Shown: positions 1 to 11,005, counted from the first letter of the stretch. The stretch is 64,000 nt of DNA from Sepiola atlantica (GCA_963556195.1 OY744522.1:37566518-37630517); one strand, 5' to 3'. The notes: a model not told the origin generated them from the sequence alone. Translations and numbers: made by a program.

Positions 1-76
1 CATGCAAAATTTCAGAGAAATTCAATGGATGGTTGCGGAGAAAAATCCGGACGGACGGACGGACCTCAAAACATAA

Positions 77-103
77 GTCCCCCGATTTTATAAATCGGGG
101 GAC
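77..103. repeat. 12-bp perfect hairpin
   Basis: The arms GTCCCCCGATTT and AAATCGGGGGAC pair over 12 bp around a 3-base loop. The hairpin follows a short (GGAC)n run. It could be a terminal hairpin of a mobile element, but I see no second end. The flanking ORF on the plus strand (33-242) shows no recognisable domain. Confidence 0.6.
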
Positions 104-242
104 CAATAAAATGAGGGTAAGAGAAAATATAAAAAAGAAAAAACGATATAGCAAGAGTGACACGCTCAACTGTTATCTGCTCTCCCCTTATTCTATGATT
201 AACCCTGCTAATGATGACTTTAAGAATGTATTCACAATTTAA

Positions 243-600
243 ACGATTTCATTTGGGATGGTGTGATTAACAACTCGCTGCGCTATTTTCGTTGTTGTTG
301 TTTTTGATCCTAGTTTCCGTTTTTTGTTTTTTATACCTATTTTACATATTTATTTTTCATTATTATTTCTCGGCTTCGACGAAGCGTCAAGTCGCTGAAA
401 CGCAATTGCATTTGCGTAAGCCAAATTAAATATTTATATATGGCGTATGTAGGTAAAAATGATTTAATATTATTTACTTAAAATTGGTATTGTTAAAAGC
501 ACCTTTAAGAGATTGAAGTTGAGACCTGTTCGGGAAGTTAAAAATAGACTGTCACGTAACTATATGGCGTGTTCCGACAACGTTCGTTGAACACTCTCCA
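243..600. other. unannotated AT-rich DNA
   Basis: No open frame, RNA or repeat that I can support. It has a local GC-richer patch with small inverted words near 370-415. Confidence 0.5.
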
Positions 601-604
601 GGCA

Positions 605-1634
605 GTCTGGAGAGTGTTCAACGAGTTGATCCTGGAGAGTGTTCAACGAGTTGATCCTGGAGAGTGTTCAACGAGTTGATCCTGTAGAGTGTTCAACTAG
701 TTGATCCTGGAGAGTGTTCAACGAGTTGATCCTGGAGAGTGTTCAACGAGTTGATCCTGGAAAGTGTTCAACGAGTTGATCCTGTGGAGTGTTCAACGAG
801 TTGATCCTGGAGAGTGTTCAACGAGTTGATCCTGGAAAGTGTTCAACGAGTTGATCCTGTAAAGTGTTCAACGAGTTGATCCTGGAGAGTGTTCAACGAG
901 TTGATCCTGGAAAGTGTTCAACGAGTTGATCCTGGAGAGTGTTCAACGAATTGATCCTGAGGAGTGTTCAACGAGTTGATCCTGGAGAGTGTTCAACGAG
1001 TTGATCCTGGAGAGTGTTCAACGAGTTGATCCTGTAGAGTGTTCAACGAGTTGATCCTGGAGAGTGTTCAACGACTTGATCCTGGAGAGTGTTCAACGAG
1101 TTGATCCTGTAGAGTGTTCAACGAGTTGATCCTGGAGAGTGTTCAACGAGTTGATCCTGGATAGTGTTCAACGAGTTGATCCTGGATAGTGTTCAACGAG
1201 TTGATCCTGGAGAGTGTTCAACGAGTTGATCCTGAAGAGTGTTCAACGAGTTGATCCTGAAGAGTGTTCAACGACTTGATCCTGGAGAGTGTTCAACGAG
1301 TTGATCCTGTAGAGTGTTCAACGAGTTGATCCTGGAGAGTGTTCAACGAGTTGATCCTGGATAGTGTTCAACGAGTTGATCCTGGATAGTGTTCAACGAG
1401 TTGATCCTGGAGAGTGTTCAACGAGTTGATCCTGAAGAGTGTTCAACGAGTTGATCCTGAAGAGTGTTCAACGAGTTGATCCTGAAGAGTGTTCAACGAG
1501 TTGATCCTGGAGAGTGTTCAACGAGTTGATCCTGGAGAGTGTTCAACGAGTTGATCCTGGAGAGTGTTCAACGAGTTGATCATAGAGAGTGTTCAACGAC
1601 TTTATCCTGGAGAGTGTTCAACGAGTTGATCCTT
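605..1634. repeat. 25-bp tandem satellite, about 41 copies
   Basis: The unit is GAGAGTGTTCAACGAGTTGATCCTG (read in two parts: GAGAGTGTTC, AACGAGTTGATCCTG). Most copies differ only at one or two bases before AGTGTTC. From about 1071 the variants recur in the same order after exactly 200 bp (for example the ACGACTTGAT variant at 1071 and again at 1271), so eight monomers form a higher-order unit. There are no unique spacers between the repeats, so this is not a CRISPR array. No coding frame is kept. Confidence 0.95.
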
Positions 1635-1739
1635 TTATTCCGTTATTCCGTTATTCTTTTGATTTTCCAAAAGTTTTTTCAATGTTAATTTTACAAAATC
1701 TTAACTATGAACGCAGAAAACTCAACTAAGCTTTATTCG

Positions 1740-2810
1740 TTATCTGAACACAAAATGACAAAAAATACAGGCTTATTCCATCAGATCCTAAAAATGTCTA
1801 AAAATACAAGATTGTTCTATAGGAGACTAAAAATAGCAAAAATACGGGGTTGTTCCCAAGAAGACTAGAAATGCTAGAAAATAAGGATTTGTTCTCTCGG
1901 GAGCTAAAATTGTTCTCAAGGAGGCTAGAATTGCAAAAAATACCGGGACATGATGCTAAAAATGGCAAAATATATATTTGTTCCCTAGAAAAAAAGTACG
2001 AATTTGTTTCCTAGGAGACAAAAATGACAAAAAATACCGGTTTCTTCTCAAAGAGGCTAAAAATGGCAAAAATACGTGTTTGTTCTTTAAAAGATAAAAA
2101 ATGCCCCAAAATATGGGTTTGTGTTTTAGGAGGCTAAAAATGGAAAAATACATGTTTGTTTCCTAGTAGGCTAAAATTACAATATATACGGGTTTGTTCT
2201 CTAGGAGATTAAGGATGGTTCAAATGACAAAATATAAGGATTTGTTCATTGAGAGGCTAACATAGCAATAAATACGAGTTCGTTTCATAAGAGTCCAAAG
2301 TTTGTAATCAAAGAGTGTAAAGTGATAAAAACTAAGGGTTTGTTCATTAGGAGGTTAAAATAGTAAAAATATACCTTTTCTCCCGAGGAGGCTAAAATGG
2401 CCAAAATACGGATTTGTTTCTAAGGTAACTAACATGACCCAAAAATACGGTTTTGTTCCTTAGGATGCTAAAAATACGGATTTGTTTACTTGGAGGCTAA
2501 AACTGGCTCAAATTTACGGGTTTGTTCTATAGGAGGCTAAAATGGATAAAAAATGTGCGTTTCTTGCTTAGGATGCTAAAAATAGCAGAAATTACGGATT
2601 TGTTCCTTAGGAGATTAAACATGGCAAAAAAATGTGGATTTGTTCTAAAAATGGCAAAAAGTACGGATTTGTTTTCTAGGAAACTAAAATGTCCCAAAAT
2701 ATTGGTTTATTCTCTCGCACATTAGAAATGGCAAAATACAGATTTATTTCCTTGGAGTCTAAAAAGCTAAAAATGGCAAAAATACAGGTTTGTTCCCATA
2801 ATACCGAGGA
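1740..2810. repeat. decayed minisatellite of roughly 40 bp
   Basis: About 25 loosely conserved units share the core words GGAGGCTAAAAATGGC, AAAATACGG and TTTGTTC in this order. Unit length varies by several bases through indels, so the region reads as an old, no longer homogenised tandem array. The short ORFs that cross it on both strands are by-products of the repeat. Confidence 0.8.
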
Positions 2811-2897
2811 CAAATTACACTTTATTCGGAATTTACCGTTTCATTAGCTACTGCTCTTTCTTTTCCACCATTTTTGATAAACAGTTGATCTAAATTT

Positions 2898-2898
<1 letters not shown>

Positions 2899-2956
<58 letters not shown>
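2899..2956. repeat. (GA)n microsatellite
   Basis: A run of about 28 GA units, followed by short interrupted GA stretches. Confidence 0.95.
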
Positions 2957-2960
<4 letters not shown>

Positions 2961-3038
2961 GAGAGATAGGTAAAGAGAGAGACAGAGAGTCGGCATACAG
3001 TCTGGGTTATGTATTAATGGCGTCAACATTTAGGACTT

Positions 3039-3111
3039 GTCCGCGTGAGTCAATGGATTAGCGCGTCATATATAGAGACAGAGGATGTGAGTTCGAACCT
3101 CACTTGAGGCA
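3039..3111 (+). repeat. tRNA-like SINE head or tRNA pseudogene
   Basis: A 73-base segment carries an A-box-like word (GTCAATGGATTAGCGCG) and a perfect T arm: GTGAG, loop TTCGAAC, CTCAC. The A-box region resembles an arginine-type tRNA. The acceptor stem pairs poorly and the anticodon arm is replaced by an AT-rich run, so it is not a working tRNA. A tRNA-derived SINE head is the likeliest reading. Confidence 0.6.
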
Positions 3112-3465
3112 TAATTTATTTTACTCTTATTTTGTCTAAAATTACAATAGTAAGCAGATTGATTACTTAGAATTTTTTCTATAATTTACGAATATTAGAA
3201 GCCGGGCGACGCCAGATGCCCCTGCTAGTAAGCTTAAAATAAGCCCCCTTGCATTATTAATAGCAGAAACCATGAATTATATTTAAAGGGAAAATACTGT
3301 CTGCCTATATTGAAAACGGTTTTTACCCGTGAACATCTATTCTTCATCATTTTTCCGAGAAAAATAAAACTTTGTAAAATAGCTCTAGTCACGCACTATA
3401 GAGATATAATGTACTTTTTGTTATAAAATAATCCTACATTTAAAAAAATTTAAATGTGGAATTAA
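3112..3465. other. AT-rich DNA with a Helitron-like end
   Basis: Mostly featureless. Around 3201-3232 a GC-rich imperfect hairpin (CCGGGC ... GCCC) is followed by CTAGT, the pattern of a Helitron 3' end. I cannot place its 5' end. Confidence 0.35.
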
Positions 3466-3485
3466 AACACACACACACACACACA
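3466..3485. repeat. (AC)n microsatellite
   Basis: About ten AC units that directly abut the left arm of the Penelope-like element. Confidence 0.9.
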
Positions 3486-3486
3486 T

Positions 3487-4660
3487 ATTTTAATAATAAT
3501 GGCGAGGTAGCCTATAATACTAAAGCAAGAAATAAATTATTCCTTCCTTACTTTAGTAAAGCGGTTAAAATATAAAAATTAGAATGGAGGAGAACAAAAA
3601 TGGTGGTGAAATCAAGACGTCTTTTGAGTCGGCACAAAAATGTTTGAAAAGCGAATTAAAATCATGGATTATCGAATGAGTGGAAAAAAATTATGTACCC
3701 ATCAGTTCCAAACTGTGGGTATATTCTTTCTGCTTACACAGAGACGGTTTACGTAGGTTGATGGTGACCGCTTCGAGAATCTTAAGGTGATTCTTCGAGC
3801 GGGCCCTGTGCAAGACAGTAAATGCCTCATTCGTATATCCCTCAGTGCATGAATGGCATTCCAATAAATAGTCGCCGATGGCTGACTCATGAGCTTGTAA
3901 ACGCCCGGATGTCGGCCACTGTCTGTGCCTACGTATCGAGAGGGGGATGTGTTGGGAAACTCTGACCTCTAATCGCTGAATGGTACGCCCCACGTAGTCA
4001 GCCTCACACTGACCACAAAAATGGTAAACAACTAAATTTTATTGAATGGTGGGGATACTATCATTGCGAAAAGAGGGGAAAGCACTGCGGTTCTCACATT
4101 AGTCGCAAAAAAGCAACGAGACACGGCTGAAACAATTTTATGCGAAAGTTCCTGCCTAGCGGTGCCAATCCATGGTAATTTCATATAAACAGGGCACTTT
4201 TGGGAGCCGAAATATTTTTCTCTATTAAATGTGGCAATTTTGTCCTTTATGCATCTTTCAATGGTGTCTAATGGGTAGCCATTGGAAGATAGGATTTCTA
4301 GTTATTTTGTTAAGTTCTGCATTTAATTTAGAATTAGAGCAGATCAACAACGCTCGATGCACCAGGGTTTTTATCAGATTTATTTTCCTGAAAGTTTTTT
4401 TTCCGCTCATTCGATAATCCATAATTTTAATTCGTTTTTCAAACATTTTAGTCGACGTGAGATCTTGAAAATGTGTCGACTCGAAAGACGTCTCGATTTC
4501 ACCACCATTTTTTTTCTCCTCCATTCTATTTTTTAAAATATTTTAACCGCTTTACTAAAGTAAGGAAGGAATAATTTATTTCTTGCTTTAGTATTATAGG
4601 CCTCTCCGTCCTTGGTAATTATGGCTACCTCGCCATTATTATTAAAATCAATTTTGCACC
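3487..4660 (-). mobile_element. Penelope-like element fragment with inverted arms
   Basis: The minus strand between about 4524 and 3691 encodes the end of a Penelope-type reverse transcriptase followed by its GIY-YIG nuclease domain (separate entry). The flanks 3487-3688 and 4395-4655 are inverted copies of each other: the word AATAATAATGGCGAGGTAG appears on plus at 3491 and on minus near 4645. Penelope-like elements are known to insert with such inverted or tandem partial copies. An AC tract lies on the left and a TA tract on the right. This reads as one insertion that has since decayed. Confidence 0.75.
3691..4524 (-). pseudogene. Penelope-like RT end plus GIY-YIG nuclease, broken
   Basis: Read on the minus strand, the first part (4524-4300) contains the conserved thumb-region stretch NLIKTLVHRALLICSNSKL, typical of Penelope-like reverse transcriptases. 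A frameshift near 4300 moves the frame to NGYPLDTIERCI and then KCPVYMKLPWIG. A stop lies near 4045. The last 100 codons (3993-3691) carry the nuclease: CEADYVGRT followed by QRLEVRVSQHIP, then AIGDYLLE and a conserved end KQKEYTHSLELMGT. GIY-YIG nucleases of this family nick the target for insertion. At least one frameshift and one stop make it inactive. Confidence 0.75.
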
Positions 4661-4666
4661 CATAAA

Positions 4667-4668
<2 letters not shown>

Positions 4669-4720
<52 letters not shown>
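4669..4720. repeat. (TA)n microsatellite
   Basis: About 26 TA units bordering the Penelope-like element. The tyrosine-isoleucine ORF that crosses it is an artefact of the repeat. Confidence 0.95.
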
Positions 4721-4721
<1 letters not shown>

Positions 4722-5086
4722 CATAATCTAAAATGAAATAATAAAATAAGGGGCGAATCAAATTTTATTATAATTCAAAATTCAGGCAAAGTAACTCAAC
4801 GTCCTTAACTCATAAGTTTTCAAAGATAATTCTTCTCCTCAGAGGACCACTACCGCAGTGACGTTACTGCAGGTGATAAAATTACACTTTGAAAATATGT
4901 AAAAATATACCCAAAAACACATAAAAGTACATAACACATCAAATATATCAACCCAAACACATACTTATTTGTTAAAGTTATAAAATCCATCCACGTCATA
5001 CAAAGTATATTGAGTTTCAGTCTTTATCTGGATGTTTTACTAATTAAAAGATATTAGTTGCCTCTTGTATATTTTGTTGGATTTAC

Positions 5087-5088
<2 letters not shown>
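4721..5088. other. unannotated AT-rich DNA
   Basis: No open frame, RNA gene or repeat that I can support. Confidence 0.5.

Positions 5089-5153
<65 letters not shown>
5089..5153. repeat. (TA)n microsatellite
   Basis: About 32 uninterrupted TA units, followed by a short GA run. Confidence 0.95.
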
Positions 5154-5161
<8 letters not shown>

Positions 5162-5575
5162 CGTAAGATCGAATACCCCATAGAAAAAATAGTCTACTAG
5201 TCTGCGATGCTAGAAATTCCCAGCTCCCTATTCCATCTGTTAAATGTATTATGGGATATTATGGGACTATTATCCCTGTAAATACCAATATTATCCTTGG
5301 TGACATAGATGGAAGCTTATTAATTATATATATGACTGCTTCCTCGCATTACTTATACATATGCTTGCTAACTCGCTTTCCGCTCACCGTCTAGGCTCAT
5401 TATTGAAACATCAAAGCTGGCGGTTTAGTCTTCTTTGATCCATGTATAATATTTCTATCGAATATTATGTTTTACTGTCGACGACAGTGATAATAATCCA
5501 CGAAAATACTTTTACTCTGAATGGAGACGAACATCAAAGAAAGACTTTTGTCTAAAAACAAACGTAACTGCAAAG
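5154..5575. other. unannotated DNA upstream of a LINE tail
   Basis: No domain, tRNA-like box or tandem repeat seen. It may contain decayed upstream sequence of the LINE that follows. Confidence 0.4.
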
Positions 5576-6230
5576 TGGCACAATGAATTGGAACAACTAC
5601 ATTGAAGACACTGCCAAGGCTGCTGCAAAGAAGGTGGTCTCCCTCTACCGTGCTAGTAAACTCCTTACACCTGACATTATCCTGTATCTCTACAAAGTCA
5701 CCATCCGCCCATGCATGGTGTATTGTTTTCACATCTGGGCTGATGCATCATCCGCTAGTCTCTCCCTCTTAGACAAGGTCCCCAAAAAGAATCGCCTACT
5801 TAATAGGTCCCTCACTATCCACCAACCTCGAGCCCCTGTCCCATCGCTGCAATGTTGCATCCTTGTGCTTGTTTTACAAATACTTCAATGGATTGTGCTC
5901 CGATGAACTAGCTGCTCTAGTGCCTACTCGACGCAAATACACTAGAACAATCCGACAATCAGCTAAATCACATTCATTCACTGTGGAGGTCTCCAGATGC
6001 TGGGGAGCCTTCTACTTCAGCAGCGTATTTTCTTCGTGCTGCCGGCCCCTGTAACTCCCTCCCTGCTCCCTGTTTTCCGACTGTATCGACATGCAGAGGT
6101 TTAAAACTAATATAAACAGACATCTCGCTGCACAGCTCCCAAGTTAGGATGACACCCAAAACCTACTCCCAAATTCTCAGTAGCCCCTTATGTCTACAGT
6201 GGCGACCTTCCTTGTTTGGGGTGAAATATC
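5576..6230 (+). pseudogene. non-LTR retrotransposon ORF2 tail (jockey/CR1-like)
   Basis: The frame from 5583 encodes WNNYIEDTAKAAAKKV, then LYRASKLLTPDIILYLYKVTIRPCMVYC in pieces. This is the region just after the reverse transcriptase palm in jockey/CR1-like LINEs, with the typical YK..IRPCMEYC motif. A frameshift near 5845 moves the frame to SLCLFYKYFNGLCSDELAALVP, which is the usual continuation. The 3' part (6060-6230) ends with words that recur at the end of the second copy at 33.8 kb, for example CAGTAGCCCCTT and CTTGTTTGGGG. The 5' part of the ORF is absent, as is common after incomplete reverse transcription. Confidence 0.8.
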
Positions 6231-6239
6231 TTAAAAACA

Positions 6240-6308
6240 AAATCTGTACAACGACTAAAGAAATACTTTTATTTTTGTAAAGTATTTCTTTAGTCGTTGT
6301 ACAGATTG
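6240..6308. repeat. perfect 27-28 bp inverted repeat
   Basis: AATCTGTACAACGACTAAAG and the next eight bases are repeated in inverse orientation after an 11-base spacer. It lies directly beyond the LINE 3' end. Confidence 0.85.
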
Positions 6309-6507
6309 CCACCTGTAAACTTGGATTATGACACTTGTAAATTATGACATACCACATGGATATATTTCTATCTATATGAAGTTAGGAAGTGAAAAACAAA
6401 TAAGACCAATCTGACAGCTACTATCACCAATAAAACAATTACATAAATACATAACTTAAAAATATTGAGGTGATAAAAATCGGATATATTACCGAGCTAA
6501 ACATCAT

Positions 6508-6578
6508 GGTCCGGTGGTAAAACTCCAAACTATAGACAATTATATCGAAGGTTCGATCCTTGTCCAAGTTAGCCATGC
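6508..6578 (+). repeat. tRNA-like SINE head
   Basis: An A-box-like stretch (GGTCCGGTGGTAAAACTCC) is followed after about 30 bases by a perfect B box within AAGGTTCGATCCTT, whose arms pair. The acceptor stem does not close. A second copy of the neighbouring sequence (AGGAAGTGAAAAACAAATAAG at 6385 and 6725) shows that this area holds dispersed repeats. Confidence 0.5.
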
Positions 6579-6796
6579 TGATAAAGGCTGATAGCCAGAA
6601 ACACGCGCCCATGGATTACTTTTATGTACGTATAAAATTAATAAAAAATATATGAACGAAAAATACATCCTATAAAGTTAAGGGTGACTAAAATGCAATC
6701 TTCTGCATTACAGTTTATCACTTAGGAAGTGAAAAACAAATAAGACAAATCTGACATCTACTATCACCAATAAAAACAATTACGTAAGTACATAAC

Positions 6797-7408
6797 TTAT
6801 ATATATATAAAGTTAGGCATGTTTATATGTTTATATATTTGTATGTACAGGATTCACATCAACACTAATAAATCAATAATTATGAATTTTAGAACACAGC
6901 TGCGAGGGGCAAGGGGTCAAAATGTGGGATACATTTAGTTTAATTTAGTTTCATGCAAAGGGAGTAAAAGGGGATCATTTCGTGAAAATTCAGACACCTC
7001 CAATTTTCGTGAAATTTTTACAATAAGTATTAGACATCAATTAATAAATATTCTCTAAATTTCAGTTTCTTTGGAGTATTTTAAAGGGTTTTAGGGGGTA
7101 TAACATGACCACAACCTCCTATCTGAAAATTTAAATATTTCAGATTTACATTGAATGTGATATATAGTCATTAGACACCAATGAAGCATGATCGCCTGAA
7201 TTTGAATTTCTTCCTACGACCACTTAGTGTTAAGTCTTAAATCTTAGACATTTTCTAGGATCAAAATCATGTAATGAATTTAGATAAGGATTCTAGATAT
7301 AAGGTTGTATCTTTATTTTAATCTTCGTAAGGGAAAAAAAGAAGTCGTGCAAAATTGTTCTTTTCGTGGAATTAATTTTACTTGTCCTGGGACAGGTACT
7401 TTTCTAGT
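6797..7408 (+). mobile_element. non-autonomous Helitron-like element, copy 1
   Basis: The 5' part (TATATAAAGTTAGG, then TGTATGTACAGGATTCAC) and the 3' part match other copies at 40.4, 52.7 and 56.7 kb. The 3' end has a hairpin (ACTTGTCC TG GGACAGGT) 9-10 bases before CTAGT. A subterminal hairpin followed by CTRRT and the lack of terminal inverted repeats are hallmarks of Helitrons. There is no Rep/helicase ORF, so the copy is non-autonomous. Confidence 0.7.
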
Positions 7409-8110
7409 AACATATAAACCTTGTATATAACATATAACTTGGCATATAACATATGAAACTATTCGGTTACTTTGAGTTAAGGATAATAGTGTCGACCTAT
7501 AGATGCAATTGATCAATGCAATGACCTATGTGCCTTAAAATCTGTTCAAATTATAACTTAGATTAATTTGAGCCATCGACACATGATTGAACTGAATATA
7601 AAATTGATATTTGTGCTGGCCTTAGACCTCGAGGAGAAGGTCAACTTATAATTGAGCTCAGTCTAAATAAGGGCAAAAGAATCGATATCAGGACAAATTC
7701 AATCAGAATAATGACCTTTAAACAGTAAAAGAAAATCAAATTGTAAAGTCAGTCAGTCTGAGTCGAAGTCACAGAGTGGACTTCAAAAGACAATTGATCC
7801 AAAGACATTAAACCTCAAAGAGACGCTAACAATTGTAACTGAGTTCTGTTTGGACAAACAACTATAAGAAGATGACCTTTAAATATTAGAAGGGATGACA
7901 ATTATAGTTTAGTCAAAACCAATGCCATTAAGTTGATCTTAGGGAACGGCTAAGCAATGTGATTACAGTACAATATCGGAAAATACTCGTCTGAATCAGA
8001 GGTTATCACTGTTTTTTGTTAGATGAATACCCATTTTGATCTGTCAACCGGTCGTACGCATTATCCTTATTTATATATAAAAGTAGGTATGTAGCATAGC
8101 CAATTTATTT
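7409..8110. other. unannotated DNA
   Basis: No coding frame of note. Imperfect repeated words related to GTTATAAGACAATTGA occur in 7740-7900, but I could not define a period. A short relic of a Helitron-like 5' end (TATATAAAAGTAGGTATG) lies near 8073. Confidence 0.4.
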
Positions 8111-8118
8111 ATGGCAAC

Positions 8119-8202
8119 TAAGATACACAGAAACGTTCATGTTTCATTCCAAGAAGTTTGGTAACTTCCTTCGTGAATGAAACATAAAAGTTTCTGTGTA
8201 GC
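8119..8202. repeat. inverted repeat, about 26-bp arms
   Basis: ACACAGAAACGTTCATGTTT and the following CATTC are answered by GAATGAAACAT and AAGTTTCTGTGT after a spacer of about 30 bases. It may be a small foldback element. Confidence 0.7.
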
Positions 8203-8329
8203 TTACTTGCTAGAAATATATTTTCATACTACAACTAAGCTCTCCCCAGGTATTGAGCACTGTTGAAGCAAATACTGAATATATATACGCAATATATTAT
8301 ATTACTTTATACTATTATATGTCTATATA

Positions 8330-8415
8330 CTGTAAGTAATAAAGTTAGGTATGTGTATATGTTCATTATATATACTAGCAAATATATGCTCCCTCCGGTC
8401 GCATATTTTTGCTAG
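8330..8415. repeat. Helitron-like end fragments
   Basis: ATAAAGTTAGGTATGTGTAT (8339) is the 5' motif of the Helitron-like family. From 8386 the minus strand reads CGGAGGGAGCATATATTTGC followed by TAGTATATA. It resembles the CTAGT end near 56.7 kb. Confidence 0.45.
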
Positions 8416-8519
8416 GCTGACGCATCAGAAATGAAGGCTTACGCGTAAGCCAATGGAGCCCCAGTCATATTTCTGTGGTGGTTAGACATTGATTTTCTGT
8501 ATTTATGACAAAGAATATT

Positions 8520-9180
8520 TTTAGTTGAAAATAAAGAAAAAAAAAATTCGACCCTACCCCGATTTTTGTTGTACCCTCGCCCATAAATAGAAAGACTTGT
8601 AGTTTAAAAAGAAAGAAATTTTTTTTTTGTACCCCCCCTCAATTTTTTTATATTACCAGTCATTGAAATATTTTTTAGTTAAGAAAAAAAAAAATTTTTT
8701 TGACCGCCTTCCCCCAATTTTTTTATCTTCCCCCCCCCATATACATGTAAATATTTTTAAAAAGGAAAAAAATAAACCTAACCCTAACTGTAACGACGGG
8801 GTCAAAGTTAGCGTGGGTCCTAAAATGAAAAGGCACCAAAAAATCAAATACAGTGAACGCGCGCGTGTGTGTGCGTGTGCGTGTGCGTGTGTGTGTACCT
8901 TTTTTTAATTAAACAATTTGATTCTACAATCAGTTGTATAGTTTTCCAGTACAATGTGTTAGTTTATTTTGTTGACATTAAAGAAAAAAAATCACATCTT
9001 TTTTTTTAATAAATAAAACATGGAATCATAAATTCTGTTGAGGTCGTGAAAAAATGATAACATTGGATATGAAACTATTAAGAAATCAAATACAGTAAAC
9101 ACGAAAACATTTTTAATTCTCGGAAAGAAAAAGTTTACTTGAACTGTGTGTGGGTGTGTGCGTGCGCACGCGCGTTTTTA
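8520..9180. repeat. low-complexity A/T and (GT)n-rich DNA
   Basis: Poly-A, poly-T and poly-C runs alternate, with a short CCTAACCCTAAC telomere-like word at 8776 and a GC/GT run at 8858-8897. A second copy of part of it (AAATCAAATACAGT at 8841 and 9082, followed by GT/GC runs) suggests an old duplication. Confidence 0.7.
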
Positions 9181-9353
9181 TATAGTAATTTTTAAATCAA
9201 TTATTATTTTAATTAAACAATTTGATTTAATAAATTTGCGTTTTAAAACATAATGGCTAAGAATAAACAAACTTAGGACGGTTTTAAAAATGGAAAACTG
9301 AGCACGGTGTTTGCCAGCGTTGTTGTTTACATGTTTAACGTGCCAGATTAACG

Positions 9354-10266
9354 TCGGCTGCTTAATCAGATCGCCATATTTAATTACCGGAGGGACGGAG
9401 GGCATATTGATTCAACAGCCAATCGGCTGCTTAATCAGATCGCCATATTTAATTACCGGAGGGAGGGAGGGCACTACTGATTAAACAGCCAATCGGCTGC
9501 TTAATCAGATCGCCATATTTAATTACCGGAGGGACGGAGGGCACCACTGATTACACAGCCAATCGGCTGCTTAATCAGATCGCCATATTTAATTACCGGA
9601 GGGAGGGAGGGAGGGCACTACTGATTAAACAGTCATTAGGCTGCTTAATCAGATCGCAATATTTAATTACCGGAGGGAGGGAGGGCACCACTGATTAAAC
9701 AGCCAATCGGCTGCTTAATCAGATCGCCATATTTAATTACCGGAGGGAGGGAGGACACCACTGATTAAACAGCCAATCGGCTGCTTAATCAGATCGCCAT
9801 ATTTAATTACCGGAGGGAGGAAGGACACCACTGATTAAACAGCCAATCGGCTGCTTAATCAGATCGCCATATTTAATTACCGGAGGGAGGGAGGACACCA
9901 CTGATTAAACAGCCAATCGGCTGCTTAATCAGATCGCCATATTTAATTACCGGAGGGAGGGAGGGCACTACTGATTAAACAGCCAATCGGCTGCTTAATC
10001 AGATCGCCATATTTAATTACCGGAGGGAGGGAGGACACCACTGATTAAACAGCCAATCGGCTGCTTGATCAGATCGCCATATTTAATTACCGGAGGGAGG
10101 GAGGACACTACTGATTAAACAGCCAATCGGCTGCTTAATCAGATCGCCATATTTAATTACCGGAGGGAGGGAGGGCACTTCTGATTAACGACAGCTAACA
10201 ACAGCTGCTTAATCAGATCGCCATTTTACCGGAGGGAGGGAGGACACCACTTAATAAACAGCCAAT
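9354..10266. repeat. 70-bp tandem satellite, about 13 copies
   Basis: Units begin CGGCTGCTTAATCAGATCGC and include ATTTAATTACCGGAGGGAGG. The junction between units reads GATTAAACAGCC AATC GGCTGCTTAATC, a near-perfect 12-bp hairpin in each repeat. The GGAGGGAGGGAGGG run varies by 4-base steps. No spacers and no coding frame. Confidence 0.95.
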
Positions 10267-10443
10267 GACTTTGCAATTTTAACAGTACTCGCGTTGAAAT
10301 GATTTAGAAAACACGCCGGTTATGATGAAAATGGCTGTAATTAATTGTATGAATAATTTTTATTAATATAACCTCATCGGAAAATATTGTGAATACATAT
10401 GTAAATTTGATAATAGCAGTTATAAGTGTATATTTGTAAATAT

Positions 10444-10944
10444 AAATTTAATTGAAGGTTTAAAGGAATGACTTATGTAAATAGGAAAACTCATCTGGTG
10501 TCTTAACGGCTTTTAATGACAGTATATAAAGAATTTCAAAAAGATTAGTTTCAGTTAAATAGTCATACTGGAGTTTCGGCTTCAGACAGACAGACAGATA
10601 CATAAACTCCAAATTTAATTGAAGGTTTAAAGGAATGACTTATGTAAATAGGAAAACTCATCTGGTGTCTTAACGGCTTTTAATGACAGTATATAAAGAA
10701 TTTCAAAAAGATTAGTTTCAGTTAAATAGTCATACTGGAGTTTCGGCTTCAGACAGACAGACAGATACATAAACTCCAAATTTAATTGAAGGTTTAAAGG
10801 AATGACTTATGTAAATAGGAAAACTCATCTGGTGTCTTAACGGCTTTTAATGACAGTATATAAAGAATTTCAAAAAGATTAGTTTCAGTTAAATAGTCAT
10901 ACTGGAGTTTCGGCTTCAGACAGACAGACAGATACATAAACTCC
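10444..10944. repeat. three tandem copies of a 167-bp unit
   Basis: Copies start at 10444, 10611 and 10778 with AAATTTAATTGAAGGTTTAA and end with CAGACAGACAGACAGATACA. They are virtually identical, so the triplication is recent. A TA microsatellite follows directly. Confidence 0.95.
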
Positions 10945-10953
10945 ATTATTAAT

Positions 10954-10956
<3 letters not shown>

Positions 10957-11003
<47 letters not shown>
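10957..11003. repeat. (TA)n microsatellite
   Basis: About 23 TA units after the 167-bp triplication. Confidence 0.95.

Positions 11004-11005
<2 letters not shown>

Noticed and set aside
33..242. 69-codon Lys/Arg-rich ORF at the window start
   Set aside because: No motif, crosses a 12-bp hairpin and AT-rich DNA; chance ORF.
605..1634. CRISPR array
   Set aside because: The 25-bp repeats are directly tandem without unique spacers, and the window is eukaryotic.
3039..3111. Functional tRNA gene
   Set aside because: T arm is good, but acceptor and anticodon arms do not fold; best seen as a SINE head.
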